DNA of 64,000 bases from Pontibacillus sp. HMF3514. Lineage in GTDB: Bacteria; Bacillota; Bacilli; Bacillales; BH030062. Positions within the stretch are counted from its first letter, which is position 1; each line of letters opens with the position of its first letter. Of the stretch, positions 1 through 8,474 are shown piece by piece. Both the position numbers and the translations under genes were made by a program. The stretch covers positions 558,001-622,000 of the forward strand of contig NZ_CP047393.1 in assembly GCF_009858175.1 (NCBI RefSeq), written 5' to 3'. The notes beneath the pieces are model-generated. The model searched no databases, was not told the origin of the DNA, and worked only from the letters and a program-made list of their open reading frames with translations.

Positions 1-31
1 AAAGACGCTTGGCAAGGACCAAGCGTCTTTT
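1..31 (-). terminator. Terminator of the transglycosylase gene
   Basis: Inverted repeat with 12-base arms (1-12 and 19-31) and a short loop, just past the stop of the minus-strand gene that ends at 41. It may act in both directions, as a T run follows on the plus strand. Confidence 0.75.
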
Positions 32-40
32 TACATGAAA

Positions 41-1675
41 TTATTTAACGACAAACGGCATCTCGATTAATTTATCTCCATAACGAGCAATTAACGTGTA
101 CTCACCGCTTTTTGCTGCTTCAGTCGTTGGATCAAGTGTGCCGATTTCTTCGGTTTCCAAATCAAATGTTGCATAAGCAGTTCGTTTTTCTCCTGCTTCT
201 AGCTCAATGTTCACCATATCCGTTGTACAATCTCTTGGTGCAACATCTCCTGTTCCTACAAATTGCGCTCTTTCTCCATCTTGTTGAATGAAGAAAAAGA
301 TTTCATCATCACAAGTGGAAGAACCTTGGTGGATATATGCTTCATCTCCATTGTTTTCAATCGTTGCTGTTACACGAATACGATCATCTTCAGAGAACGT
401 TTTTTGGTTTAAAGAAGCTTTAAAGTTAACTTGGTCTTCTTCCAGTTGATCTGTGTAAGCTTGTTCTACCTCAAAATTCATTGCAGTTGTTTTCTTCATT
501 TTATTACCTAGTTGTTCAGATATTAAATCTTTAATGTGTAGCGTATATTTCTGGCCCGGCATGTAGTCATACTGTGGTTCAACTAAAATATGTTTACCGT
601 CCTCAGTTAAGGAAACATCAGATCGAATACCAACGCCATCTTCTCGAACCATGTAGACATTACGTTCATTAACAGATGCAGGATCAATTTGAGTACTCAT
701 CTCAACTTCCCACGTTTTATCAATGGCTACATTGTTTTGGGCTTCCTCCCAATTGATTTCTCCTTGTAAACTGTCCATTGGATGGAGGTTAGAAGAAGAC
801 ATATAACCACTGATGTTACTACCCTCAACCTTATAAGTGATGAATTGATTGTCGAATGTACTGTTTTCGAAATAAGGGCCACCAGTGATTTCTAATTCTG
901 TGTAGTAAGGAACACGCATTGTGACAGCGCTAGAGAAATCTAATTGAGAGCGTAAATTTCCATAATCAAGATCATTTACATTAAGGTCGACATTGTTCAT
1001 GACAAAGACTTTATCGCCTTTTTCAAACATTTGCGTTGTGTACGCATCTGCCTCTTCCCACTTGTATTCAAGATCGTTAAATTTTAAGTCACCGTTTTCT
1101 AACCCGAACCCAAATTTATCAGGCGTTTCGGCTATATCTACAAAACTCTTATTTTCAATGATATTAAATACTTTTTTCTGATAAGTTATATCAATGTCTT
1201 CGTTATCTGGATTGTTTCTGTTAGATACCCCATTGTAAGCCATAATCGGAAAATACCATTGTTCAATAATATGACGGTTGTTTGCTCCGTTAATTTCAGG
1301 AAGGTTCCCTGAATCCATCAACTTCCACTTAGCATCTAAAATCTTAGCTCCAGCCTCAATATTATAGGCTGTATCTGTTTTCAGCTTCTCCTCATCAAAA
1401 TCAAAGTCTGAATTTGTGATTTGCATCATCCCGATACCACCATCATCACTTACTCTGATTTCCCCATCCTTAAATTGCATCATATCACTTTCTACCGTTG
1501 CAATTGCTTTCAATATCTCAGGTGGAATATTGTATTCAATGGCAATGTTCGTTAATAATTCGTGCTTTTTCTCCCATGATAGCTCTTCATAATCTCCTTC
1601 AGCTGCATCAACATTTCCAGCAAAACCAAAAGTCATGATCACCAGGGTAAGAATCAGACTCTTTGCCCATTTCAT
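41..1675 (-). CDS. Secreted lytic transglycosylase-like protein with SbsA Ig-like and BsuPI domains
   Basis: A predicted exported 544-residue protein. Residues 1-24 form a signal peptide ending at an Ala-Ala site. Residues 30-165 resemble the lysozyme-like SLT fold: ATVES with candidate catalytic Glu62, then GIGMMQI and AYNG. A low-complexity SH3-like middle follows. Residues 315-405 resemble the SbsA Ig-like domain, and residues 415-540 resemble BsuPI, the intracellular proteinase-inhibitor domain. The likely role is peptidoglycan cleavage or remodelling at the cell wall; this is inferred from the fold. Start: ATG at 1675 behind a GAGGAGG site. The gene is monocistronic. The Ig-like part is related to that of the protein at 31492. 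Confidence 0.8.
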   Translation of the reverse strand: MKWAKSLILTLVIMTFGFAGNVDAAEGDYEELSWEKKHELLTNIAIEYNIPPEILKAIATVESDMMQFKDGEIRVSDDGGIGMMQITNSDFDFDEEKLKTDTAYNIEAGAKILDAKWKLMDSGNLPEINGANNRHIIEQWYFPIMAYNGVSNRNNPDNEDIDITYQKKVFNIIENKSFVDIAETPDKFGFGLENGDLKFNDLEYKWEEADAYTTQMFEKGDKVFVMNNVDLNVNDLDYGNLRSQLDFSSAVTMRVPYYTELEITGGPYFENSTFDNQFITYKVEGSNISGYMSSSNLHPMDSLQGEINWEEAQNNVAIDKTWEVEMSTQIDPASVNERNVYMVREDGVGIRSDVSLTEDGKHILVEPQYDYMPGQKYTLHIKDLISEQLGNKMKKTTAMNFEVEQAYTDQLEEDQVNFKASLNQKTFSEDDRIRVTATIENNGDEAYIHQGSSTCDDEIFFFIQQDGERAQFVGTGDVAPRDCTTDMVNIELEAGEKRTAYATFDLETEEIGTLDPTTEAAKSGEYTLIARYGDKLIEMPFVVK

Positions 1676-1883
1676 GTTATGTAACCTCCTCTGTAATAAG
1701 TTCGGAGTTTTCTATATTTTTCCTCCTTTAATTATAAATCTATGAAACTACTCATTACAAGAAATAGCTTTAAAGGGAATTGATTTAAAGGAAAAGACGG
1801 GTACATCAAGAATATATAAGGAGAGAGTGGATGTCTGAGAAGGGGACCTACCGCATAGACACCAACTTGGAGGAGGAATTTAC

Positions 1884-2327
1884 ATGCCAGCATTTTCAGA
1901 TGAAGTCACAATCGCAAAACCTAAAGATGAAGTTTTTACATTCGCTGCAAATATGGATCATTCTACAGATGTAATGCCCAATGTAGTAAAAATAGAGAAA
2001 CTTACAGAAGGTCCTGTAGGAGTTGGCACTCAATACAGGGAAACACGTGAAATTAGAGGAAAAGAAGCCTCATCTGTCATTGAGGTTGTAGAGTATAAGC
2101 CAAATGAAAAGTATTCTGTAAAAAGTTCACTGGAAGGTCTAACAACCATATATCATTACACGTTTACAGAAAGAGACGGAGAAACTAAGATTCGCTTTGA
2201 ATGTGAGATCAACGCTTCAACATTAAAAATGAAGCTAGTCAAACCGGTATTTAAACGAATTATGAAAAAGGAAGATGGAGATCACCTGCAATATATGAAA
2301 AAAGCAATTGAACAATCAAATGCTTAA
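1884..2327 (+). CDS. SRPBCC-family (polyketide cyclase/START-like) protein
   Basis: 147 residues matching the SRPBCC helix-grip fold: an N-terminal strand (FSDEVTIAKPKDEVFTFAAN), a central beta sheet (YRETREIRGKEASSVIEVVEY, YHYTFTERDGETKIRFECEI) and a long C-terminal helix. Such proteins bind a hydrophobic ligand in a cavity, but the ligand cannot be predicted. Start: ATG at 1884 after GGAGGAGG. It stands alone, closed by a terminator at 2334-2361. Confidence 0.75.
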   Translation: MPAFSDEVTIAKPKDEVFTFAANMDHSTDVMPNVVKIEKLTEGPVGVGTQYRETREIRGKEASSVIEVVEYKPNEKYSVKSSLEGLTTIYHYTFTERDGETKIRFECEINASTLKMKLVKPVFKRIMKKEDGDHLQYMKKAIEQSNA

Positions 2328-2333
2328 ACCCTG

Positions 2334-2361
2334 AAAACGCTTGGGAAACCAAGCGTTTTTT
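2334..2361 (+). terminator. Terminator after the SRPBCC gene
   Basis: Arms 2334-2344 and 2349-2361 (AAAACGCTTGG/CCAAGCGTTTT) with a four-base loop and a run of seven T. Confidence 0.85.
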
Positions 2362-2402
2362 TATATTTAAAGAAAAAATTTCAAAATAAGGCTTGTTTCC
2401 AC

Positions 2403-2431
2403 TTGAAAGTGACATCAGTGTCGTTTATAAT
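2403..2431 (+). promoter_or_regulatory. Sigma-A promoter of the MFS-tetR operon
   Basis: TTGAAA at 2403-2408, a 17-base spacer and TATAAT at 2426-2431. The spacer contains the first of three TetR-type operator candidates. Confidence 0.75.
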
Positions 2432-2467
2432 AAATGACAAGGTTGTCGGTTAACGACGTTAGTGTCA
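2410..2467 (+). promoter_or_regulatory. Three putative TetR operators
   Basis: Three copies of TGACA-N4-TGTCG. The first (2410-2423) lies between -35 and -10. The second (2435-2448) lies around the expected start of transcription. The third (2454-2467) is on the opposite strand with one mismatch. The 14-base arms 2426-2439 and 2463-2476 also form a perfect inverted repeat. The TetR gene in the same operon suggests autorepression; this is inference from position and symmetry. Confidence 0.65.
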
Positions 2468-2491
2468 TTTATTATAGAGGAGGAGTTTAAT

Positions 2492-3781
2492 ATGGAAGAA
2501 GAAGTGAAGGAAGGGTTGTTTAGAAATAAGCCTTATCTATATCTTATAGCGTCACAAATTGTCTCAAACTTAGGGGATTGGTTGGATATGCTAGCTCTAA
2601 TGGCTTTGGTCGCTTTTAAGTGGAACGCATCCCCTATGGAAATGTCAGGAGTCATGCTTTGTATTGCTGTTCCAATGATTTTATTTGGTCCAATTGCTGG
2701 GGTTTATGCTGATAAATTCGATCGTAAAAAACTAATGATATTGTCAGATATTATTCGAGCAATCGTTGTGATTGGGTTCGTGTTTGCTACATCCTTATGG
2801 CATATATACGTATTGCTTATTTTGAAAGGGATGTTCGGAGCACTTTTTGTTCCTGCTAAAAATGGGAAGTTAAAAGAGATTGTATCCGATGATCACATGC
2901 AGCAGGCGATGGGGATTAGTGCCATGATCAACAATGGTTCAAAAATTGTAGGTCCTATGCTGAGTGGTGTGCTCGTATCATCGATCGGAGTTACAACTGC
3001 GTTCTACATTGACTCTTTCACGTTCATTCTTTCAGCTCTCCTCTTAATAGGTGTGCCGAAAAGTCTATATGAAAAGGATGAAACAGAACAGCATGAAGGT
3101 GAAAAAGAAACGATGCTCCAACGTATGAATGGTGGATTAAATGTTTTAAAAGGGTTACCTGTTTTGTTTTATGGGTTGTTCATCTTAAGTTTAGCCATGC
3201 TTGCCATTCAAATCGCAGATAGTCAAATCATGATTTTGCTTAGGTTAATTGAAGGGGATCCAGTGGATGTAGCAGGTTATGCGATGGCAGCGAGTGGTGC
3301 TGGGGTTTTCATTATGTCAGCAATATGGAGTAAGAAACAACCTCCTTCACTTACATTTGTTTTAGCCTTGGGATTGTCTTTGGTTGGTGTATCTATAGCT
3401 ATTACTCCTTTTCTAATTGGATTACCAATGTGGGTCATTAATCTTGCTTTTCCGACTTTATTTTTTATGGTAGGAGCTGGATTGGGTTCTATCATTGTAC
3501 CGTTTAATGTTGGTGTTCAAAAAGCCACTCCTGTACAATACAGTGGAAGGGTTTTCGGAACGATTAATAGTATGACAATGCTTGCAACCATTATAGGAAT
3601 GCTACTGGGTGGCGTCTTGTCTCAACTTTTAGGGGTTACGGTCACATTTATCATATCAGGAGCATTATTATTGGTTGTGGGATTATCTACATTTGGAGTT
3701 AAGAAGCTTTTAGAAAGTAGGGATCCACTTGCCGAAAGTGACGAACGAATACAAGGTGAAGCGCCGTCAGCAGCTAATTGA
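2492..3781 (+). CDS. MFS transporter, MFS_3-type exporter
   Basis: About 429 residues with roughly 12 membrane segments and the MFS loop 2-3 motif GVYADKFDRKKLM. The family (enterobactin/macrolide exporter type) uses the proton gradient to export small molecules; the substrate is unknown. An in-frame GTG at 2462 lies further upstream, but ATG at 2492 has GAGGAGGA eight bases before it, so that start is chosen. The 3' end overlaps tetR by about 50 bases, which suggests translational coupling. Expression is probably controlled by the TetR-type repressor through the operators at 2410-2467. Confidence 0.85.
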   Translation: MEEEVKEGLFRNKPYLYLIASQIVSNLGDWLDMLALMALVAFKWNASPMEMSGVMLCIAVPMILFGPIAGVYADKFDRKKLMILSDIIRAIVVIGFVFATSLWHIYVLLILKGMFGALFVPAKNGKLKEIVSDDHMQQAMGISAMINNGSKIVGPMLSGVLVSSIGVTTAFYIDSFTFILSALLLIGVPKSLYEKDETEQHEGEKETMLQRMNGGLNVLKGLPVLFYGLFILSLAMLAIQIADSQIMILLRLIEGDPVDVAGYAMAASGAGVFIMSAIWSKKQPPSLTFVLALGLSLVGVSIAITPFLIGLPMWVINLAFPTLFFMVGAGLGSIIVPFNVGVQKATPVQYSGRVFGTINSMTMLATIIGMLLGGVLSQLLGVTVTFIISGALLLVVGLSTFGVKKLLESRDPLAESDERIQGEAPSAAN

Positions 3782-4343
3782 TACAGCGAAGAAAGTGTTT
3801 GAAGAAAAAGGATATGCAGCGACAACAATGTCTGATATTGTAGCTGCTTCCGATATGAGTAGGGGTGGTGTTTATCAATATTTTTCTTCTACTGAACAGG
3901 TGTTTCGTGCGATTAACGATCAGAACGACCAGAATATTAAAGATTATTTTGAGAGACTTCTCAACGAACATAAAACAGCGTGGGATGCACTAGAGACTTA
4001 TTTGGATGAGCGTGTTGAAGCAATGAAGAATCCGAATCTAGGTTTTGCTGCAGTGGCATTTGAATATTTTGTTATGAGCTCGCGTGAGACAGATCGATCT
4101 CCGTATATCCAAGAAAGATTGAAGCGAAATAAGGCAGCTTTTACAGAATTCCTCCAAGCTGGTGTGGATCGTGGAGAATTTAAGCCTATGACAGATCTAG
4201 AGTCGATCGTGATGTTTACGATTAACCTAACTGATGGCATGGTACTTTATAAGCTGGTGTTAGGCTTTGATACAGGAAAGATTGTTGAGCAAAATGACAA
4301 TTTAAAAATTTATTTGAAGCAAGTATTACAAATACAAGGGTAA
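3729..4343 (+). CDS. TetR/AcrR-family transcriptional regulator
   Basis: 204 residues. The N-terminal HTH reads RQQLIDTAKKVFEEKGYAAT, then DIVAASDMSRGGVYQYFSS, the standard TetR recognition region. The C-terminal half is a helical ligand/dimer domain of its own type. The start is a TTG at 3729, inside the 3' end of the MFS gene; a GTG at 3738 is an alternative. The overlap and shared promoter imply that it represses its own pump operon until a ligand is bound. Confidence 0.85.
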   Translation: MPKVTNEYKVKRRQQLIDTAKKVFEEKGYAATTMSDIVAASDMSRGGVYQYFSSTEQVFRAINDQNDQNIKDYFERLLNEHKTAWDALETYLDERVEAMKNPNLGFAAVAFEYFVMSSRETDRSPYIQERLKRNKAAFTEFLQAGVDRGEFKPMTDLESIVMFTINLTDGMVLYKLVLGFDTGKIVEQNDNLKIYLKQVLQIQG

Positions 4344-4383
4344 GGGACTTTCTCTAATATAGGGGACAGTCCCTTGTTTTTTT
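4342..4383 (+). terminator. Terminator of the MFS-tetR operon
   Basis: AAGGGACT (4342-4349) pairs with AGTCCCTT (4368-4375), followed by a T-rich run. It starts at the tetR stop codon. Confidence 0.7.
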
Positions 4384-4423
4384 GATAAAATTTAGAGAGT
4401 TGTATAAATAAGGAGACCAATAC

Positions 4424-5070
4424 ATGAAGCGATGGATCCTGCTTTTACCGGTTCTTTTATTCTTTGTAGGAGTCGGTATTATAGAACAATATAATTGGCA
4501 ACAGTGGTTTGATTTAATCATTAATTTATCCATTGTGACTCTATTATTCTTTTGGCTACTTAGGAAAGAAAACAATGAAGAAAAATGGGAGAGCATTCTA
4601 GAGGGTGTGTTTTTCTGTTATTTGATATTTGTACATGTCATGGTCACATGGTTATATATTGATCAATATTTTACGCATATTCATTTCAACATATCACTAC
4701 ATCAAATAAACTTAATCCCTTTTAAGACTTTAGGGAATGTTTATGCTATTACTGAGCTTCCAGGTGTGTACTGGAAGCAGTTTATAGGGAATCTGCTTCT
4801 GTTAACACCTCTCGGTTATTTTGTTTTGCGTTTACGTATTGTAAAAAGTGCATGGAAGGCTTTTCTATTCGTGTTTTTGTTTACAGTGGGTATTGAATGC
4901 TTACAATTATCAAGTCGATTTTTATTTCAGGCGGTAGATCTACAGATATAGATGATGTTCTATTAAATACTTTAGGCGGTTTGTTAGGGATAGCTGCATA
5001 TTTTATCACTCAAAAAATAAGTTCTTTCAAAAAAGAAAAACAACAGTCCGTTCAGACTAGGGGGAGTTAG
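4424..5070 (+). pseudogene. VanZ-family membrane protein, frameshifted
   Basis: The first frame encodes 175 residues with about four membrane segments, ending in GIECLQLSSRFLFQ before a premature TAG at 4949. The second frame continues with GGRSTDIDDVLLNTLGGLLG, the usual C-terminal VanZ signature, and stops at 5068-5070. One base is missing around 4928-4932, where CAGGCGG would read through if it were CAGGGCGG. The gene is either disrupted or carries an error in a G run. VanZ-like proteins are linked to teicoplanin tolerance in enterococci, but most family members are uncharacterised. The downstream gene starts two bases later, so the two were likely co-transcribed. Confidence 0.75.
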
Positions 5071-5071
5071 C

Positions 5072-5596
5072 ATGAGTCGAGTAAAACGAATATTTCTTAC
5101 ACTTGTAATAGCTGTACCAATTGTTTTAGTCATTTCTTATTTTACAAACGATAAAGATAAAGATTGGGTCAGTGCTGACGAGTCAACAATTCAGACATTT
5201 CTACAAAATAATGTAGGGGACAACGTCCAAATGGATCGTTTTAAGAGATTAGGTGATTCTGAATTGTTTATAGCAACCTATCACCTTAATCAAAATGAAA
5301 GTGAAAAGCTGGGCTACTCATTATTCGAAGAAGTGGAAGAGGGCGAGGTGGAATATAGAAGAACCGATTTTGGTGCTACCTCTCATGCGTTCGGTGTAAT
5401 TGAAACAGATGAAAAGATCTATGGGATTTTATACGGAACAGATGATTCAAGCTGGAAAAGTGCAAATGTAACTTTCGCACAAAATGAAAAAGAATATACA
5501 TTTGACCACCCAGATGAATCTCCTTACTTGCTAATTGAACAACTTGACTCTTCTATTGAAGATCCGCAAGAGTATTCGATAAATTATCAACAATAA
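5072..5596 (+). CDS. Membrane-anchored protein of unknown function
   Basis: 174 residues that I do not recognise. Residues 7-24 form one hydrophobic segment after a basic N-terminus (MSRVKR), with no lipobox, so the protein is probably anchored with its acidic C-terminal domain outside. That domain is rich in Asp and Glu. Start: ATG at 5072 after GGGGG in AGGGGGAGTTAGC. It follows the broken VanZ gene with almost no gap and is closed by a terminator. Confidence 0.65.
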   Translation: MSRVKRIFLTLVIAVPIVLVISYFTNDKDKDWVSADESTIQTFLQNNVGDNVQMDRFKRLGDSELFIATYHLNQNESEKLGYSLFEEVEEGEVEYRRTDFGATSHAFGVIETDEKIYGILYGTDDSSWKSANVTFAQNEKEYTFDHPDESPYLLIEQLDSSIEDPQEYSINYQQ

Positions 5597-5602
5597 AGAG
5601 GG

Positions 5603-5633
5603 TCTGTCTCCCTAATCAGGAGGCAGATTTTTT
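5603..5633 (+). terminator. Terminator
   Basis: TCTGTCTCC (5603-5611) pairs with GGAGGCAGA (5619-5627) with one wobble pair, then a T run. Confidence 0.75.
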
Positions 5634-5761
5634 GTGTTTTACAAAAATAACTTACGGATAATAAGAGAAGGTTGGATATACGAAGAGATACTCATACATA
5701 CGCAAAATATAGGACTCTTCATTCATATTAAAAAATTTCTATGAAAATCCTCTAAATATGG

Positions 5762-5790
5762 TTTACAACCATAGAAAACCCCTCTATAAT
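5762..5790 (+). promoter_or_regulatory. Sigma-A promoter of the YitT-like gene
   Basis: TTTACA at 5762-5767, 17-base spacer, TATAAT at 5785-5790, about 60 bases before the start codon. Confidence 0.75.
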
Positions 5791-5852
5791 TTCAGATTGT
5801 ACTACAATATTGAACGACAAAAAGAAAACATTTTCAGAAAAGGAAGATGCGT

Positions 5853-6701
5853 ATGTTAAGAAAGCTACTATCTTTTTTCATTATTAATCTAGGGGTTTTT
5901 TGTGTGGCTGTAAACGTCCACTTCTTCCTATCCCCAAACAATCTAGCAACGGGTGGAGTTAGTGGTCTTTCCATCGTTCTCCACGATCTATTTCCAGGTC
6001 TGTCCCTGGGTTTATTTATGTTAATCGCAAATATTGTATTCTTTTTACTTGGCTTCATTTTTATCGGTTTTAACTTTGGTGCCAAGACGATCTATACAAG
6101 TTTTGCTGTTTCATTTATGGTTTGGGGATTAGAAAAGTTTGCTCCGATGAGCTCTCCATTAAGTGATGATATTTTAATTCAATTAATTATTGGACAGGCG
6201 ATTGCTGCCGCTGGTATAGCTATGGTTTTCCACCAAGGAGCATCAACAGGTGGAACAGACATCCTGGCTATGATTTTGAATAAATACTTTTCTATCGAAA
6301 TGGGGAAAGGCGTATTATTTTCTGATATCGCCATCGCAACGTCATCCATTTTTGTGTTCGGTCCACAAACTGGATTGTATGCATTCTTCGGGGTTATCTT
6401 GAATGGTATTGTGATTGACTACACATTACAACAGTTCAATGATAATAAAGAAATCGTCATTATTAGCCGTGAAAGCGACCTTGTACGTGAATTTATCGTA
6501 AGTGAACTGGGGAAAGGTGCTACCATTCATTCTGCCAAAGGTGCATTTACACAAGATTCAAAAGAAGTGATTACGACAATCTTGAAGCGTAAAGACTATT
6601 CACGTTTACGAAAATACATTTCAGAGATTGATCAAACAGCCTTTATAACGGTGCATGCTACAAATGAAATTTTAGGACAAAACTTTAAACGTTTGGCTTA
6701 G
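5853..6701 (+). CDS. YitT-family membrane protein (DUF161/DUF2179)
   Basis: About 282 residues. Residues 1-185 contain five or six membrane segments with the repeated family motif LATGGVSGLS and STGGTDILAM. The C-terminal 80 residues form the soluble DUF2179 domain (KGAFTQDSKEVITTILKRKD). Bacilli carry several paralogues with no settled function. ATG at 5853 is preferred to 5847, because AAAGGAAG lies eight bases before it and nearly touches 5847. Confidence 0.85.
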   Translation: MLRKLLSFFIINLGVFCVAVNVHFFLSPNNLATGGVSGLSIVLHDLFPGLSLGLFMLIANIVFFLLGFIFIGFNFGAKTIYTSFAVSFMVWGLEKFAPMSSPLSDDILIQLIIGQAIAAAGIAMVFHQGASTGGTDILAMILNKYFSIEMGKGVLFSDIAIATSSIFVFGPQTGLYAFFGVILNGIVIDYTLQQFNDNKEIVIISRESDLVREFIVSELGKGATIHSAKGAFTQDSKEVITTILKRKDYSRLRKYISEIDQTAFITVHATNEILGQNFKRLA

Positions 6702-6765
6702 TCATGTGTGTTGTAGCGCTTACAATTATGGTATGATAGAAAACGAAATATTAAAGAGGAAGAGG

Positions 6766-6783
6766 ATGAACGTCCAATCATGA
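6766..6783 (+). other. Possible five-codon leader ORF coupled to gntR
   Basis: A strong ribosome site (GAGGAAGAGG, ending at 6765) sits directly before ATG at 6766. That ATG opens MNVQS and stops at TGA 6781-6783, which overlaps the gntR start at 6780 as ATGA. The same ribosome site is about 14 bases from the gntR ATG, too far for normal initiation. Either the mini-ORF couples translation or the site is simply distant. Confidence 0.35.
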
Positions 6784-7463
6784 GTGAAAAGAAATCGATG
6801 ATTGAGCGAGTCTATCAGTCTCTGAAGGAAGCAATTTTGTTACGAAAAGTTGCTCCTGGGACACAGTTGATAGAAAAGACCATTTCTGAGCAGCTTAACG
6901 TATCGCGGACACCGATACGTCATGCGCTGACTCGTCTTGAGCATGAAGGACTTGTGAATGTTGTACCAAACAGAGGAGCTTTTGTCGTTCAACCAACGAC
7001 GGAAGAGATTCAGCAAGCTTTTGTTATGCGTAGAGAACTTGAATCTATGGCTGCTCGATTAGCGATATCATCCATTACAGAGCAAGATCTTGAGAACATG
7101 AAAGATTTGATTCAACAAGAACGCGATACGTATTTAAGTCATGACATCTTGAATTATACTAGCGTCAACAAAGCCTTTCATATGTATCTGGCAAATAAAA
7201 GCGGCAACGTATTCTTGATGGAATATATGGAACGCATTCTCGATCAGATTAATGTTTATTTGATGTTGTATGATGTGTTTTATGATTCAAACATGAAAGA
7301 TAGCACCCGCTTTGTTGAGCACGAATATATTGTGGATGCCTTGGCTAATCAGGATATGGATCGCTTAATTCATCTGATTGATCGCCACATGGAATTTAGC
7401 TTAGAGTATATGAAATTAGAAAAGACAACTTATCAATCATTAGAAAGTGTATTAGAAGTCTGA
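6780..7463 (+). CDS. GntR/FadR-type transcriptional regulator (FCD domain)
   Basis: 227 residues. Residues 5-73 form the GntR winged helix (ERVYQSLKEAILLRKVAPG, then ISEQLNVSRTPIRHALTRLE). Residues 80-215 form the all-helical FCD ligand domain (RRELESMAARLA). FCD regulators usually sense carboxylic acids, but no target gene is adjacent, so the regulon is unknown. A TGTAGCGCTTACA element at about 6711-6723 resembles a catabolite-response site. The gene closes with a strong terminator. Confidence 0.85.
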   Translation: MSEKKSMIERVYQSLKEAILLRKVAPGTQLIEKTISEQLNVSRTPIRHALTRLEHEGLVNVVPNRGAFVVQPTTEEIQQAFVMRRELESMAARLAISSITEQDLENMKDLIQQERDTYLSHDILNYTSVNKAFHMYLANKSGNVFLMEYMERILDQINVYLMLYDVFYDSNMKDSTRFVEHEYIVDALANQDMDRLIHLIDRHMEFSLEYMKLEKTTYQSLESVLEV

Positions 7464-7505
7464 TCACTTCCGGCTTATTTGTTGGAAGATGATCAGACTT
7501 TTTAT
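7456..7505 (+). terminator. Terminator of gntR
   Basis: AAGTCTGATCA (7456-7466) pairs perfectly with TGATCAGACTT (7490-7500); an inner CTTCC/GGAAG pair extends the stem. T run to 7505. Confidence 0.85.
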
Positions 7506-7525
7506 ATTGTCAATTATTCCATTAT

Positions 7526-8177
7526 AGCCCCCTTATGTGGAAGACTTGATTTCGAGATATTGTGCGGTGAAGGTCCGTTGTTTTTATGAGGGGGAGGGGT
7601 TCAGTGAAACGGCAATACTCCTGCGGAAGACCGTCCGAGCCTCCTCGTCACTTCGTTCCTGCGGGGTCTCGGCCGCCCTTTCTACCGCGGGAGTTTGCCG
7701 TTTCCCTCACCCCTTTGCGTTTATGGAGAATAACGGACCCTAGTGTGTGAGTTCTAAACCTTACGGACATCTGTTCCGTTATTTTGAACTTTTAAGACAT
7801 TTCGAGAGTCGTTACGGACATATGGTACCTTATTTGTGACAGATTGCTCTTTAATAAGGTGATTTGTAGCAATTAGCGGAATGAATGTCCGTAAGCTCTT
7901 TAGAAAAACCATTTTAAGGTGAAATAGCGGATCAAATGTCCGTAAGCATTACCTCCTCATATCGCTGCGGTTCCGTTAATCTCCATTCGGCTAAGGTGGG
8001 CTTGGGAACGGGTTGACTCCTCCGGAAAAACGGGCGAGCGAGACCCCGCAAGAAGCGTAGCGTATGAGGAGGCTCGATCGTTCGTCCGGGGAAAGCAACC
8101 CGTTCCCAAGCCCACCGTACTCCACAATAGCAACGGAACCTCCTCTCTCACTAAAACAGTTATTCCACATAACTGCC
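7526..8177 (+). repeat. Composite hairpin repeat, copy 1
   Basis: A non-coding block made of three parts. Module L (7572-7739) is bounded by GGTCCGTT and AACGGACC, with inner arms at 7606-7621 and 7689-7704. The central part (about 7760-7950) holds four GGACAT...TCCG units, two in each direction. Module R (7969-8140) is bounded by GGTTCCGTT and AACGGAACC, with 20-base arms GTGGGCTTGGGAACGGGTTG and its complement. Both modules carry a shared GAGCCTCCTC...GCGGGGTCTCG core in the loop. The outer ends share TTATGTGGAA in inverted order, like a terminal inverted repeat. Copy 2 at 23791-24508 is the same block inverted. Confidence 0.85.
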
Positions 8178-8371
8178 ATTTAATTGAATAAACTAGATAA
8201 TCGATAAAACGATTACAAAAAAGTTACATATAATCATTTAATCCTATTAAAGGGCATGAATCATCAATAATCAGAAAATACTGCGAAATACTTTTATATA
8301 CTCCTTATATCTCTAAATACCATCACTGACACGTTTCAAAAAAATGGATTCTAGCGATTTGTATATACATA

Positions 8372-8400
8372 TTGACCGCACCTTTAGTGGGAGATAGAAT
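8372..8400 (+). promoter_or_regulatory. Sigma-A promoter of the YczE-like gene
   Basis: TTGACC at 8372-8377, 17-base spacer, TAGAAT at 8395-8400. A weak hairpin (TTTTGAG...CTCAAAA, about 8413-8443) lies in the untranslated leader. The preceding 190 bases (8178-8371) are AT-rich, and I see no gene in them. Confidence 0.65.
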
Positions 8401-8474
8401 GTTTTCAGGAATTTTGAGAGAAACACTTTGTCTCCCTCAAAACTTCACTCTCATGGAGAAAGGAGGAGATCGTA

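Noticed and set aside
7760-7950. Spaced repeat units that might suggest a CRISPR array
   Set aside because: Only four units, in inverted pairs rather than direct repeats, with conserved spacers and no cas genes.
7537-8179. Open frames inside repeat copy 1, and similar ones at 23769-24499 and 39417-39620
   Set aside because: They are translations of the same GC-rich hairpin sequence in several frames, have no ribosome sites and differ between copies; not genes.
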